From Brachycybe producta (Eukaryota; Arthropoda; Diplopoda; Playtdesmida; Andrognathidae): DNA of 64,000 nucleotides. Below are positions 22,861 to 33,626 of this stretch, one piece after another. Both the position numbers and the translations under genes were made by a program. The stretch's first letter is position 1. The number at the start of each line of letters is the position of its first letter. The notes under the pieces are model-generated. The model was not told the origin of the DNA. It searched no databases and saw only the letters and a program-made list of their open reading frames with translations. The stretch covers positions 2,204,001-2,268,000 of the forward strand of contig JAUPFP010000024.1 in assembly GCA_036925085.1 (NCBI GenBank), in the 5' to 3' direction.

Positions 22861-23807
22861 TTACTATGGTGAAATGTGCTAATGTATTTCTATTATTTCC
22901 ACAATATTAAAATGACTATTAGGAGAGAAAAAGAATTCAATATGAGAGTACAAACGTGGCCCTAGCCTATTCACTATATTGGTCTGATTTATTATGTTAG
23001 GCCAATTGAAGTGAGAAAACCACACTCGCTCTACCACACTTCAACTAAATCATAAATTGCCATTTGTCATTAATATTTACATCGAAAACATTGTTTCTAA
23101 CAAACTTTTTCACAAGAAAAAGTTTTAAACTGAATAATAATAATAAGCCAATTTAGCTAAATTATTTACTTCTTCAACCATCCATCTTGTGTCACAAAAA
23201 TCAACATTTATCTCTGCAAACTAATGTTGAAATTTGTCTGTCACAACGAGAGATGACGACTCTTGACCTACTAATTACGATTTAACTTTTACAGATTGAC
23301 CTGTATAAAAAAAGACCCATAAAGTGGACATTATTATCATCATCATCAATCATTTATTGACGGATTTTTGACAGACAAACTCATAAATGATAACCGGATT
23401 CAAGGAAACAACTGTGAAGACAAAAGAAGATTATTTCGTAAAACACCAAGCAAAATCAACTCTTTTGTATTATTTTTATGTTATTGTTGTTGTTATAGGT
23501 CCAAGATTATCAGTTTGTTTTTCGAAAAAGAATAAGATGAAAGATGAGAATAATCGTTGATAGAAACATTGAAGGTGGCCGAAAAAATAAGGACACAACC
23601 GAAAAGTGTTGTTTTGCAGTCATTGCAACCAATTTATGGACATGCCATTTTTTTGGCAGTGGACAATCCATCATCAGAAGGGGAAAAAATGAACGAAAGC
23701 ATAAATCATTTAAGATACAGTACCAAAAAAAAAAGAGATTTATAATATTGTTATTATATTATATACAGAATACAACAACAACATAAATAAACCAAATAAT
23801 CTTAGGC
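22861..23807. other. AT-rich stretch, no gene seen
   Basis: Ordinary AT-rich sequence with short ATT/ATC runs. No element end recognised. Confidence 0.45.
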
Positions 23808-24255
23808 TCGCTTCATATTGGACCACTTTGTGGTGCCACAAAGTGATAGACGCGTCTTGCTTCACACGAACAACCTTTGAAAACAATAGCCCTGCTGCTG
23901 TCAGTGCGAGCCACAGGCTGTGGTCACCACTTGTGGCAGGAATCAACCACTCATTGCCACTGTGGTGCAAAAAAAAACACGATGTGAGCATCAATGTAAT
24001 CAATGGCCTGCTAAAAAAACACGTTACGCGACGCCCCAAGGTGGTTCATATGAAGCAGTCCTTAAGAGCCTTTGCACACGAACCACTTCTTAGTGGTCGA
24101 GTTCGACTGCAAAATCAAGTCGAATATGACGACCAGTATTTGGAGTGTCATTGACAATGTATTCCTATGAAAATCGCCTGGGGTTTTTTTTTTCACAAGA
24201 GCGACGCACGCTGACTACATTTTGCAGGTAGAACTCGACCACAAAAAGTCGCTCG
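23808..24255. mobile_element. Complex foldback built of CCACTTTGTGG / GTCGAGTTCGAC words
   Basis: Two adjoining inverted-repeat units. The first runs from GGCTCGCTTCATATTGGACC to GGTGGTTCATATGAAGCAGT and contains CCACTTTGTGGTGCCACAAA-like palindromes. The second starts GAGCCTTTGCACACGAACCA and ends TCGTGTTCAAAGTGGATC, with internal GTCGAGTTCGAC and GAACTCGACCAC. It is more GC-rich than its surroundings. The overlapping frames on both strands follow from the palindromes. Confidence 0.65.
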
Positions 24256-24765
24256 TGTTCAAAGTGGATCATTAAATTGAGCACAAGGATAGAAGGGGGG
24301 GGGTGCCAAAAAAACCGTCTTTCTATATAATAATGTATATGGAGTATCATCCAAGAAAAAAATGTGAAGAATGAGAAGAGGTGATATGTTAGGAAGCAAA
24401 AAATGTGGTGGTGAAATATCAAAAGTGGCGGCTGTGGCACGTCGAAGAAAAATAGCCTCCAAAATGTGATTAAAGACACAAGAGAAATGAATGGGATAGA
24501 AGAAAAGAAAAGAAAAATGGACGTTGAACATAAAACAGAATGATGGATGCCCCTGAACAAAAATATTATAACGGTGGAAGAACAACAGTAACTGCGGTGG
24601 GTGTGCGGATCGTCCCTTAACACCTAACACGTACCAGAAAAAACGCTCAAAATAAACGCTCAAGAAACACATTATTATAAATCTTTATAGTTGAAATTTC
24701 AAATAAAATTTCAAATCAAGAAAAAAAAAAGTTTTGAAATTTGTATGTAATTTTGAAGCAATTTT
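24256..24765. other. Stretch without recognisable element; chance minus-strand frames
   Basis: Two overlapping minus-strand frames of 137 and 152 codons are Phe/Ile/His-rich and overlap each other in different frames. I see no domain, so I do not call a gene. Confidence 0.45.
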
Positions 24766-24771
24766 TTAAAG

Positions 24772-25320
24772 CAATTAAAACACATTAAAAACTAGAATAG
24801 TTAAAATGCATTTTCATGACAATTATATCTTTAAAAATAAAACTTCATCACAATTTGAAAATCTAATATATTGATAAAAATTATATATATAATATACCAG
24901 GTCTGTGTCTGTGTGTGTGTGTGGTGTAACACTGTACAAACCCCTTGAAGCACGTCGGAATTTATATAAATTTGAATAAATGAACCGTTTTTTTTCTCAA
25001 GGTTGAACTCTTCCTTTGGAAAGTGTAGAAGGGGGGAGGAGAGAGAGAGAGAAAAGTGAGAGGGGGTGAGGGGAAAAGGTTGGAAAGTGTAGAAGGGGAG
25101 AGAGAGAAAAGTGGGAGGGGGTGACTGAAATTGAAATGAAAGGAGTAAAAAAGGAAAAAACGACGCGCATGCGCACAATTGCCTAAGAATTTTGCTCCCG
25201 TCATTTATGACGGGTTACCCCACTAGTAATTTTATAAAACTGATTATCATAAAAAAAAAGTTTACTTATAAAGACATCATATTATGATTATTTTTTATAG
25301 AACCATTCTAGTTTATAAAA
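24772..25320. mobile_element. MITE-A, copy 10, split by a Helitron
   Basis: The left arm (ACATTAAAAACTAGAATAGT, CATTTTCATGACAATTATAT) is separated from the right arm (AAAAGTTTACTTATAAAGAC, ACCATTCTAGTTTATAAA) by the Helitron-type element. The loop word TAATTTTATAAAACTG resumes directly after the Helitron CTAG end. Confidence 0.7.
24902..25226 (+). mobile_element. Non-autonomous Helitron-type element, copy 2
   Basis: Same organisation as copy 1: CCAGGTCTGTG and a TG run, TTTATATAAATTTGAATAAA, two GA-rich ~60-bp units, GCGCATGCGCACAATTGCCT, hairpin arms CCCGTCA/TGACGGG, TTACCCCACTAG, then host T. The shared terminus in two different flanks fixes the 3' boundary. It contains TACAAACCCCTTGAAGCAC near the 5' end, absent from copy 1 but present in the 30310 fragment. 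No coding capacity. Confidence 0.8.
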
Positions 25321-25369
25321 AAAACTTAAGATTTTTATTTTGCAATTTAAAGAAATTAAAGGATAATTA

Positions 25370-25530
25370 AAAATAGTAAATTAATGAGTTATATTAAAAG
25401 TATTTATCTGATAATATCTTTAAAAAATAAAACTTCATCACAAACATGTCATAAAAAGTTTATTTTCTAAGATATGACTATTTTTTGGTATAAGCATCTA
25501 AACATTCTAGTTTCTTACAAACTTTGAAAA
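25370..25530. mobile_element. MITE-A, copy 11, partial
   Basis: Left: ATATTAAAAGTATTTATCTG, TAAAACTTCATCAC. Right: AAAAAGTTTATTTTCTAAGA, ACATTCTAGTTTCTTACAAA. The left tip is missing. It closely follows copy 10. Confidence 0.65.
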
Positions 25531-25619
25531 AAAAATGTTCTTAAAATATGTTCACTAAACGTGAAATTTAATCAATGTTCAATCTGTTATAATAAGTGAA
25601 GTTAACCAAGAAAGCTAAC

Positions 25620-25732
25620 CTTGCGCCAAATTGAACAAACGCCAAAGGTTTGGCATTCGTTTAAATCGGCGCTTATTCTAATCGGCGTTTATTCAGCTTG
25701 AGCGTTTATTCGGTTTGGCGCTTGTTCAACAC
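25620..25732. repeat. Cluster of CGCCAAA / TTTGGCG words
   Basis: GCGCCAAATTGAACAAACGC is followed by repeated words in the opposite sense (TCGGCGCTTATTC, CGGCGTTTATTCAGC, TTGGCGCTTGTTC). This is the vocabulary of the 36312-36930 minisatellite in a foldback arrangement. Confidence 0.6.
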
Positions 25733-27084
25733 CACCAATAGAAAAAAAAGAGTAATAACAAAATACTGAGAAAAACATTTTGTTTTAAACTGTTGCACAC
25801 ACTTTTGCTATCAAGACAAAATAAACAAACGCGTAACGTTTTGATCAACCTGTCTCTCTGACGTCACAAGTTTCAATTTACAGTACAAAGACTATATATT
25901 CTCCAGTTTGTCTCATTAAAATTTGGTTTTCTAAAAGTTTTTTGTGTAATTTTGTTCAAAAATCTCTTTTTAAGTCTAATAATATTGTTTTATATAAAAA
26001 CATCCCCCCCCCCCTTGCACCGCCCCTCAATGTAAAAAAAACTACCCTAAAACACAAATGTAATGTAGAGTCTGTTGTAAAGGACGTCAACATGACATTT
26101 AGAGAACATTAGAGAAAAGGTATAACACAAACGTATCACGTATAAATTTATCATGTATAAAGCTAAGTGACGTCATAGATATATCTTTACAACAATATGT
26201 TACAAGATGGATGTATAATTTTAGAAAGTAGTTGCTCTGACTGAAAGTGCAACGGATAAAATATGACACTCATACTTCATTGATATTGTGTATGTGTGTG
26301 TGTGAGAGAGAGAGAGAGAAAGAGAGAGAAAATGGCGCATCTAACTGATTTATTTGATCATAATATTAGTCGGGTGATTTATTACAGTAATAATCGATAA
26401 TGCCTGGTTCCTCTTGTAATGTATCTGCCCCAGAATTATTGGACAGTTTGATAAATTTGATTCATGGGCTTTTATTTCCTCTCTTTTTTCCTTCCCCAGA
26501 AATAAGAAGAGTGGAAGAAAAAAAAAAACGTCGAATGCAAATAGTGGCGGCCACCACCACCACATATATATATATATGCGGGGCACACATTATATTTTTT
26601 GTGGCTATTTCTCTCTCTCTCTCATATTCACTCACTCTCTCTACATATTTCATATAAAATAGGGAACTTATATCTAAACTATCCTCCTACCCACACAAAC
26701 CCCTCCCTCCTTCCTTTTGCATAAGGGCTAAAGGGTGGTGGTCATAATAACTCGAAAATGTGTATGTAAGCAGTATAGAAAAAACTTAAGAAGGGTCTGA
26801 AGGCAAAGCACGCACGCAAAAATGACAGAATGAAGAAGAAAAACGCGCGCGCGCGTCTTTTTTCTGCTCGACCCACCCTGTTTTTTTATCATCATAACTG
26901 TTTCCATTTCGCCTAAGTGCACTTCGACGAGAGAGAGAAAAAAAAACCATGAGAGAGAGAGAGAAAAGACAAAAAGCGAACATGAAAAATTGTTATCTTT
27001 CATATGTGATGCCGACAAAATGAACAATTTAGTCATTTTACACAACCACTAGACATTATATCAAAAACAGTAGCACATTTACTA
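25733..27084. other. AT-rich stretch with short microsatellites, no gene seen
   Basis: Includes a poly-C run near 26006-26015, a TG run plus GA run near 26290-26330, CT runs near 26610-26641, and a GCGC run near 26842-26854. The frames here are low-complexity. Confidence 0.5.
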
Positions 27085-27245
27085 GTGTTTTACGCCAAGG
27101 TCCCACATGCAGAAAATCGAATTGAAAATGCGACTGAAAATAGAATTTCTTGCAATTAAATAATTCTATTCTGTTAATTGGGCAGAAAGTAGGCAGAAAA
27201 AAAATCAAAATAAATATAATTGCTTAGTCAGCGTTTTCTGCATGA
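27085..27245. mobile_element. Foldback with ATGCAGAAAA / TTTTCTGCAT arms
   Basis: GGTCCCACATGCAGAAAATC at the left is matched by CAGCGTTTTCTGCATGAAT at the right, with AATTGAAAATGCGACTGAAA and AAATTCTTGCAATT-type inner arms. The tip GCCAAGGTCCCAC resembles the GCC-TTG-TTTCAC tips of other foldbacks here. Confidence 0.5.
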
Positions 27246-27889
27246 ATAATTTATATTAGGCAATACATGTATGTAGACTGCCTAAACGTTACAGGGTTGA
27301 ACTTTTTTTTTTTCATAAGCAACAAAAAATTAAAGGTAAAGTGGAAACCGTTTAACAGGAGGAAAAAGAACAGACTAGAATATTTTTTCGTGTTAAAAAT
27401 GAATTTATATCTTCTTGTAAAGGACTGAACTGAAAATATATATAAAAAAATTTCGTATTATCCGATTTTTCATGTTAATAAGTTGTAATTCATATAAAGT
27501 AGAATACGAAATAAACTTTTTATTTCAGGTTTATTAAAAAAAAAAGGTAAAAAGAAATTTCATTTAAAATATTGTTGCAAAAAATGTTATCTTTCTTCAC
27601 TTACTATTCTAGTTTTTAAAACAATTTAATTGACTTAATATTTCTGAAATATGATTGTGTGACATTTATAAAACTAAAATGACAGTATGTATATCCGGCC
27701 ATTATGTACATTTGTTAAAATATTTTAGCCGAGCGATTTTAGCAGTCTTGAAGATTACCTAGCGAGTTTAAAAAATGACTGATTTTTCACATTGACTGGT
27801 AATTTCGATATAAATATAATCTGACTTTCTGTTGGTTCTCTGTAATACAAGTTGTGTCTCCAGATTTATGACATCATTTTACTCTCTTA
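27246..27889. other. AT-rich stretch with MITE-A traces
   Basis: Isolated MITE-A-like words occur (AGACTAGAATATTTTTTCG near 27373, TACTATTCTAGTTTTTAAAA near 27602) without full arms. No gene seen. Confidence 0.4.
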
Positions 27890-28050
27890 CCATCTCTTCT
27901 CCATTTCTTTCCCCTCTCCCTCTCTTCCCTCAATCTCTCCCTCCCTTCCCTCAATCTCTCCCTCTCTCTCTTTCCAGTCTCTTCCCCTCTCTCCTTCTCT
28001 TCCCCTCTCTCCTTCTCTTTCCCTTCAATCTTTCCCCTCTCTTTCTCTAA
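27890..28050 (+). repeat. CT-rich polypyrimidine tract
   Basis: Repeated CTCTCCCTCCCTTCCCTCAA and CTTCCCCTCTCTCCTT words, pyrimidine except for occasional A and G. The Ser/Pro/Leu frames overlapping it are artefacts. Confidence 0.85.
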
Positions 28051-29151
28051 TATTTCTGAACTTTGCGGGCCAATGAGAGAGAAAAAAATTCACCTAAATT
28101 AAGACGATTTTTCAAAATGAAAAATCATCCACATTTAAACATATTCACCTTTCTTTTCCATCCTGTCATACACACCTAGAAAAAAAATATCACTTTCACA
28201 ATTTAATTATATTTTTAGTGTAACCTATAAAAGTGAAAAATATATATATTCTTGTAGTCAAAAAGAATGATTCCAAAATAGAATGTTTTCTTAACTGAAA
28301 AGATGCTCCCCCTGAGTCCCCCCATCTTCTTGTTCTGACACCCTAAGTCCCCCTTCCGTCCGTCCCTCCCTCCCCCCATCACAAACTAAAGTTTTCCATT
28401 GAATCCATGCTCAAATACAAAATTGTCTCTGAGATAAAAAATAAAATCTTTCTATGTGTGTTTTGTGATTCCAATAATTTACATCTGTCATATTTATATT
28501 CGTGTCCTACTATATTTAAAATGGAAAGATCAGATAAAAAGTAAAAAAAAAAGAAAAGATCGTTCAAAATCAAACGTTTGCATGAATGGTTTGAAAAAAT
28601 CCCCCAAAAACGGAAAATTGGAAAAAAAAAATCTTCAAAAATGGGGTTAAAAAAAGGAATAACTTTATTTGAATCTTTGACCCACCCACTTTTTTTCCTT
28701 TTTTTTTGTGTCATCAGAATACATTTGACTATTAGAAATTGCATCAGGGTTCGATATGAAAGGGGGAGGGGTAACAAAATGATGGCTTCAATTTCTATTC
28801 CCCCACTTTTTCCCACCCTCAACAGTTCTTTTCCCCCAAATAAAGAGATTTAAGTCAACGGTATTATAAGTGATGGATCATTGGCAAATTCAGCCACATT
28901 TCACTTGAATGGTAAACCGTAAGAATTCAGTGCCACCCACACATAAAAGGAGTAGAAGGGGGATAAAAACAGGGGGGAGGGGGGTTTGAAAGTTAAATGT
29001 TAAAGATTTACATTGATGCAAAATCGGCAACTTTTACTTTTATACATCATTGGAAAAGAGAGAAAAATCTATAAGGAAAGATGGATTCAGTCTCAAAAGG
29101 GATCATTAGAACCCTTTTTTTTGTTGCTAACCTCCTCCTTTTCACTTTTCC
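28051..29151. other. AT-rich stretch, no gene seen
   Basis: A minus-strand frame of 147 codons (28379-28822) is Phe/Ile/Lys-rich without a recognisable domain. Poly-C and poly-G words near 28365 and 28972. Confidence 0.45.
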
Positions 29152-30250
29152 TTAAGAGGGTTACAGAAGCGTCACGGACGTTTTCTTTTGACAGACGACA
29201 TTGATTGCAGTGTCTGACATCAGAGGCGCCACTTGTATTGAATTAGCATAGACATAATGCTAATTTAAATTTCAAACATACAGTTAGGTTTGGTAGCCAT
29301 TATCTGGAGACATATAAATTTTTAAAATGTGATTAAAACTGTAATAAATATTAGATTGTTTAATGGAACAGATTAATGATTTTTCAGACTTTAAATCTCC
29401 CTTTAAATATTTTTAATTAAGTATTTAAAAAGGTGTTTTTTTTTCCCTATGCAAAATCTCATAGAAGAAAAAAAGCTACATATTTGGTATCCATTATCTT
29501 ATTTTTGCAAAGGAGATAATAGTAAAATAAAAAAATGTGGTGGTAGATTTATTTGTTTTCTATAAGAACAATCAAATTTTATTACCTAATTGCTTACGTT
29601 TATTTTTATATTGAAGTAAAACTCAATCAATAAGAATCTGATTCAGTCAAGGCCTGGTTAGAGAGTACGTATTTGAATTTCGTTTGAATCGAAATGAGCG
29701 CGCATGCGCAGAAGCGGTTTAACGCCGTTTGAGAAAGTTGAAAACGACGCCATTTTTCCACCGCTTCGATCGAAAACGACGTCGTTTTAAAAAGAATAAC
29801 CAACCCTACATAGAAGATTTCCGATTAAGGTAAGAATTTTAAGTGCAAAGAACAATAAAATATAAAAAAATCTACCTTTAGTAGCGATTTTTCAGTCAAA
29901 AATTGCCACACAAATCGCCGTATATAAGGTGAATGATTTCGTTTACGTTTTTGTTTTATAGTGTCTTCCCTAACTAAAATTGTTATTTTATTACGAAATT
30001 TCGCTAAATCTTTTATTTTTATATTTATTTTTTTCAAAATTTAAAAAAATTTGCTAGAAAAAAGCAAATAAAATACGTTGGTGACTTAAATCACGCTAAC
30101 GGACATCCAAGATGGCGGAAAAAATTTGTCCGTTGTAGCCTCTAATACATAGCAAAAAAATTACCATATGTCCTATATACATAATAACCAACGATGCGAG
30201 CACCATCTATGAATATGTTTAGGAATTAATCTACTTTGTAACCCTCTTAA
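29152..30250 (+). mobile_element. TTAA-ended element (piggyBac-like, non-autonomous), copy 1
   Basis: Begins TTAAGAGGGTTACAGAAGCG and ends TTTGTAACCCTCTTAA, so TTAAGAGGGTTACA is an inverted terminal repeat with TTAA at both ends. A full-length inverted copy with the same ends is at 60811-61943. TTAA target duplication is the piggyBac hallmark; whether TTAA here is duplication or part of the repeat needs an empty site. The body includes GCGCGCATGCGCAGAAGC and a mirrored AACGACGCCATTTTTCCACC region. No transposase frame is visible. Confidence 0.75.
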
Positions 30251-30295
30251 TAAAAAAACTCCACCCATTCATATCAAAGAATTATATATTATATA

Positions 30296-30358
30296 TATAT
30301 TAAGCCAGGTCTGTCTGTGTGTGTGTGTGTGTTTAACGCTGTACAAACCTTGAAGCAC
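30296..30358 (+). mobile_element. Helitron 5'-end fragment
   Basis: AAGCCAGGTCTGTCTG with a TG run, then TTTAACGCTGTACAAACCTT and GAAGCAC match the 5' part of copy 2. It stops where family B begins. AT-rich sequence (TATATTATATATATT) precedes it as in the other copies. Confidence 0.65.
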
Positions 30359-30515
30359 TATTGACATTAAAATATTGATTTAGTATTTTAATTTAAAATA
30401 TTAATAATAAAGTCAATTTTTATTTGCTTCATGTGTCCTTAACTGGATTTCGTATAATTCACACCTAAACAAATTTAATTTGAATTCATTTAACACATGT
30501 GTGTACAAGGTATTA
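30359..30515 (-). mobile_element. Family B repeat, copy 3, truncated
   Basis: CTATTGACATTAAAATATTG through AAGTCAATTTTTATTTGC, GTCCTTAACTGGATTTCG and ACATGTGTGTACAAGGTATT corresponds to the second half of the 15350-15655 copy. Confidence 0.7.
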
Positions 30516-30523
30516 TTCAGATC

Positions 30524-30660
30524 TTAGAATCGAATTCTTAATGATTGCTTAGTCAAAATTAGTGCTAAACTCGTCAAACATTTGATACATGTAAGTTTCA
30601 TGTCAAAGTTTGAGTTTAGCACTAACTTTGACTTACGGAATCAGTTAAGAATGCGACCCT
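30524..30660. mobile_element. Foldback MITE, family F, copy 2
   Basis: TCGAATTCTTAATGATTGCT, AGTGCTAAACTCGTC at the left and GAGTTTAGCACTAACTTTGA, CAGTTAAGAATGCGACCC at the right. Same design as 1147-1279. Confidence 0.75.
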
Positions 30661-32014
30661 CAAAACTGTTTATAAAAAAATTCCACAACATCCACAAAAT
30701 AATATAAGACAAAACCACAGTAAAAAAAAGTTGAGTAAAGGTTACTGAGAAACCTTGGAAACATTTTCAAGATTAAGTTAAAATTAAAATGATGACACAA
30801 CTAATATTACATAATGAAATATTGTTGGTTTTTTGTTTGGTACCCCCCCCCCACACATCAAACAACAAAACACAAAACGAAGAAAAAACTTAAAAAGCTT
30901 TTAGCCATTAAGTAATTTTTTTTGTTCAATTGACCTAAAATGACCCCTTCTGATGTAAAAAACAATATGGCCGCTAATTCAACACATAAAAAGAGAAAAA
31001 GCTTAGATGAATAAATTAATTCACAATGTCACCTGTCGCATTTAATTCACGTTAAGGCCTCAATTCAGTTAAGTAAAAGTCTTTAATCTAAATTTATAAA
31101 TTGTTTGTGGTGGTTTCGTGTTTTTTTCTCTTCTTCTTCTAGAAAACAAAAACTATTTTTTTCTTGAAAAAAAACGTTGTGAGAAAATAATTTGCGGTGA
31201 TGTCGAGGTTTTTGATTAAATATTCAAACCTTTAATTCAGAAATTTGAGGGTGGTGGGGCCATTTTGCACCAAACCACTCCAAACAAATAAAGGAGGGAG
31301 AATTTCAAATTAAGAGTAAACTCAGAGCACTCCGAGTAAACCAAATGCATACATATATGGGAGACCAACATACAAATAAAGCTAATATATCAAAAGAAAC
31401 CAAAATTATGCAAAATTTATAGCCATAAAAGGCATTCATTTTTTCAGCCATTAATTATATTTCAAATTAAACTACAATCTTACAAACATACTAATAAAAT
31501 AGAGCATAAAAAAGATGCAAGAATAAAGAGATATTTGTGCTTACCTAGAAAAATCATAAGACTTTTTTTCCACCCATTCACATTTATGAGGTTGACGCTC
31601 TTTAGACACACAACCCATTAACTTCTGTAACACTCACTAGGTGGCGATATATGCAAGGCGCTATGTTTACACTCGTGAAAATTCAAACAACCTGTGAACA
31701 AATTTAAAATAAAATTATTATTATTATTATATGCATATTGTTAGCCTTATTTATGTCTTTGATATTTCCAAGATAAAAGTAAAAAAAAAAATTAAAAATT
31801 AATATGAAACCCGCCTTTGTTTGAAAAATGACATGAAGTTTTAAATTTGTTTCCTTCTTCTGAAAATAAATGACCGATTAGGACTAATTTATACAAATAG
31901 GAGATCGTTTTTCTCTCTCTTCTTCTTCTCCTCCTCCTTCTACCTTTTTCTATTGTGTTATATTATTCATCCCTAGAGATTTCATTCTTAACAATAGTTC
32001 ACAATTTTCTTTTT

Positions 32015-32018
<4 letters not shown>
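30661..32018. other. AT-rich stretch, no gene seen
   Basis: No element ends recognised. Includes a poly-C run near 30844 and an ATT run near 31715. Confidence 0.45.

Positions 32019-32057
<39 letters not shown>
32019..32057 (+). repeat. (CT)n microsatellite
   Basis: About 19 uninterrupted CT units. Confidence 0.95.
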
Positions 32058-32058
<1 letters not shown>

Positions 32059-32263
32059 ATAAGACAGGAGCTTAATTTGTACAAATGACCAGTTAAAACA
32101 AGAACATTTTTATTAGTTGTTCAGCTTGGAGAATTACATAAATAAAACAAAAGCTCATGTATTTTATTTATAGATGTTATAGTAAATACATTGAAATCAG
32201 TCAAAACTAAGTTTAAACTAAGAAAAAATATATATTTAGGGCCTACTTGTCATTTTTCTTTAG

Positions 32264-32990
32264 TTAAAGAGACCATTACCTCCAGAAATTTCTTGTCAAA
32301 ATATTGTCAAGAATTATTCAACGATTACCAAAACGATTTTTAAAACTTAAAATAAGTCATTAATGTAATTTTAAAAATTAAAAATCAGTTGACTTAATGT
32401 AAATGAACTTTATCAGATAGATGCGCCACCAAACAATGGGCGTTGGCAACAAAACTCTCCCCATAGTCTACTCCTCTACTCGAATTCTGATGTGCTGTCA
32501 CCAACTCACATTACTTTCATTTCAAAGTACAATGGATTTAATATTTGAATTATTCCACATAAAAGGTTACAAAAAGTTAACCAACAAAGGTTACAAAGCA
32601 TATACTGTAAAAACATGCTGCATTTTTTTTTCTTTTTTGCTTGGGAAAATTGGGTTAGGTAATTTGACAAAGCAATTACTTTTGCTGCATTTGGACTATG
32701 AAGTCCTTCTGCCACAGGCCACTGAGCTGCTTGCAGAGTATTCAAATTCAAAAGGTTGTATTGAGTTGAATATGAATAAGGAATACCTATATTTCATTAA
32801 GGAATTCTGAAAATGTGAGGTGTGACAACCTTTGCCACAAAAATGGGGGGGGGGAGGCTTTTGTTTTTGGCGTCGTTTGGTGACTCATGAAAAGTCACTT
32901 CATTTTTAAGTTTTTTATGGTTTTAATATCCTTTTTTTAAATTTAAAAATCGTTTCGAAAAGCTATTTCTGGACGTAATGGTCTCTTTAA
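32264..32990. mobile_element. 727-bp foldback with TTAAAGAGACCATTAC ends
   Basis: The left end TTAAAGAGACCATTAC is the exact reverse complement of the right end GTAATGGTCTCTTTAA, and the match continues weakly (TCCAGAAAT / ATTTCTGGA). TTAA at both ends suggests TTAA target use. The interior holds dispersed repeat L (32685-32745) and a 129-codon frame (32421-32810) with no domain. Downstream, MITE-A sequence (GGGTATTTTTTCATATTG) begins immediately. Confidence 0.75.
32685..32745 (+). repeat. Dispersed repeat L, copy 2
   Basis: GCTGCATTTGGACTATGAAG, CTTCTGCCACAGGCC, GCTGCTTGCAGAGTA. Clear relative of 21466-21540 but without the TAATTG tail. Confidence 0.5.
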
Positions 32991-33215
32991 GGGTATTTTT
33001 TCATATTGATATCTTTCAAAATAAACTTCTTATAAACAAAAAGTTAAAAAAAACTTTCAAACTAAGAGCTTACGGGTATTTTGAAAGATATCAACATGAA
33101 AATAACCGTATGTGATTGCGCTTACCCTTCTAGTTTCTAAACATATTCAAGTTTCTCTTTATTTTACTCCGTAAAGTTTACACTTAAAAACCGCCTTGAA
33201 CACATTTCTGATCCT
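32991..33215. mobile_element. MITE-A, copy 12
   Basis: GGGTATTTTTTCATATTGAT and TTTCAAAATAAACTTC at the left; ATTTTGAAAGATATCAACAT, GCTTACCCTTCTAGTTTCTA at the right. The left tip is missing at the junction with the 727-bp foldback, so that insertion or a deletion removed it. Confidence 0.75.
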
Positions 33216-33344
33216 AATTAAAATAAGCTCGAAATTCAAGCAGAGGCCATTGAGCTTTCTCTCCGAGCTGATTGCTAAATAAAACAAGAATTTTTCCCTG
33301 TTGAATTTTGCCTGGTTTCAAATTGAATTTCAGGTGATAAGTTA

Positions 33345-33622
33345 CTGGAATATTTCTCAATTTATGGCCCAAGTTGCCACCAATTGTGAAGTAATCATCA
33401 TCATCTCATTATAGCAACTGCAATTGTGCTTTTTTCTAATAAAAAAAGGCTGGTTAAAGGCTAATGTTTGGTTAATATCAATTAATCAACCTAGTTCTAG
33501 CCTCTAACCAGTGTTTTTAATTGAAAAAAAAAACATAATTGTTGGTTGATCTATCATCTAAATGGGGATTGTTACTTCTTAATTGGCCCCTGAGCCACAA
33601 ATTGAGAAACATTTCCATAAGT
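33345..33622. mobile_element. Foldback MITE, family G, copy 2
   Basis: ATATTTCTCAATTTATGGCC at the left and GGCCCCTGAGCCACAAATTG AGAAACATT at the right, with the shared core TAATCATCATCATC, GCAACTGCAATTGTGC and GGCTGGTTAAAGGCTAA. It matches 3919-4182. Confidence 0.7.
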
Positions 33623-33626
33623 GTCG

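Noticed and set aside
24165..24672. Overlapping minus-strand frames of 137 and 152 codons
   Set aside because: Two frames over the same DNA, both Phe/Ile/His-rich, without domain; part is inside the palindromic element.
28379..28822. 147-codon minus-strand frame
   Set aside because: Phe/Ile/Lys-rich across poly-A/T runs, no recognisable motif.
32421..32810. 129-codon plus-strand frame
   Set aside because: Lies wholly in the 727-bp foldback and includes dispersed repeat L; no transposase motif is visible.
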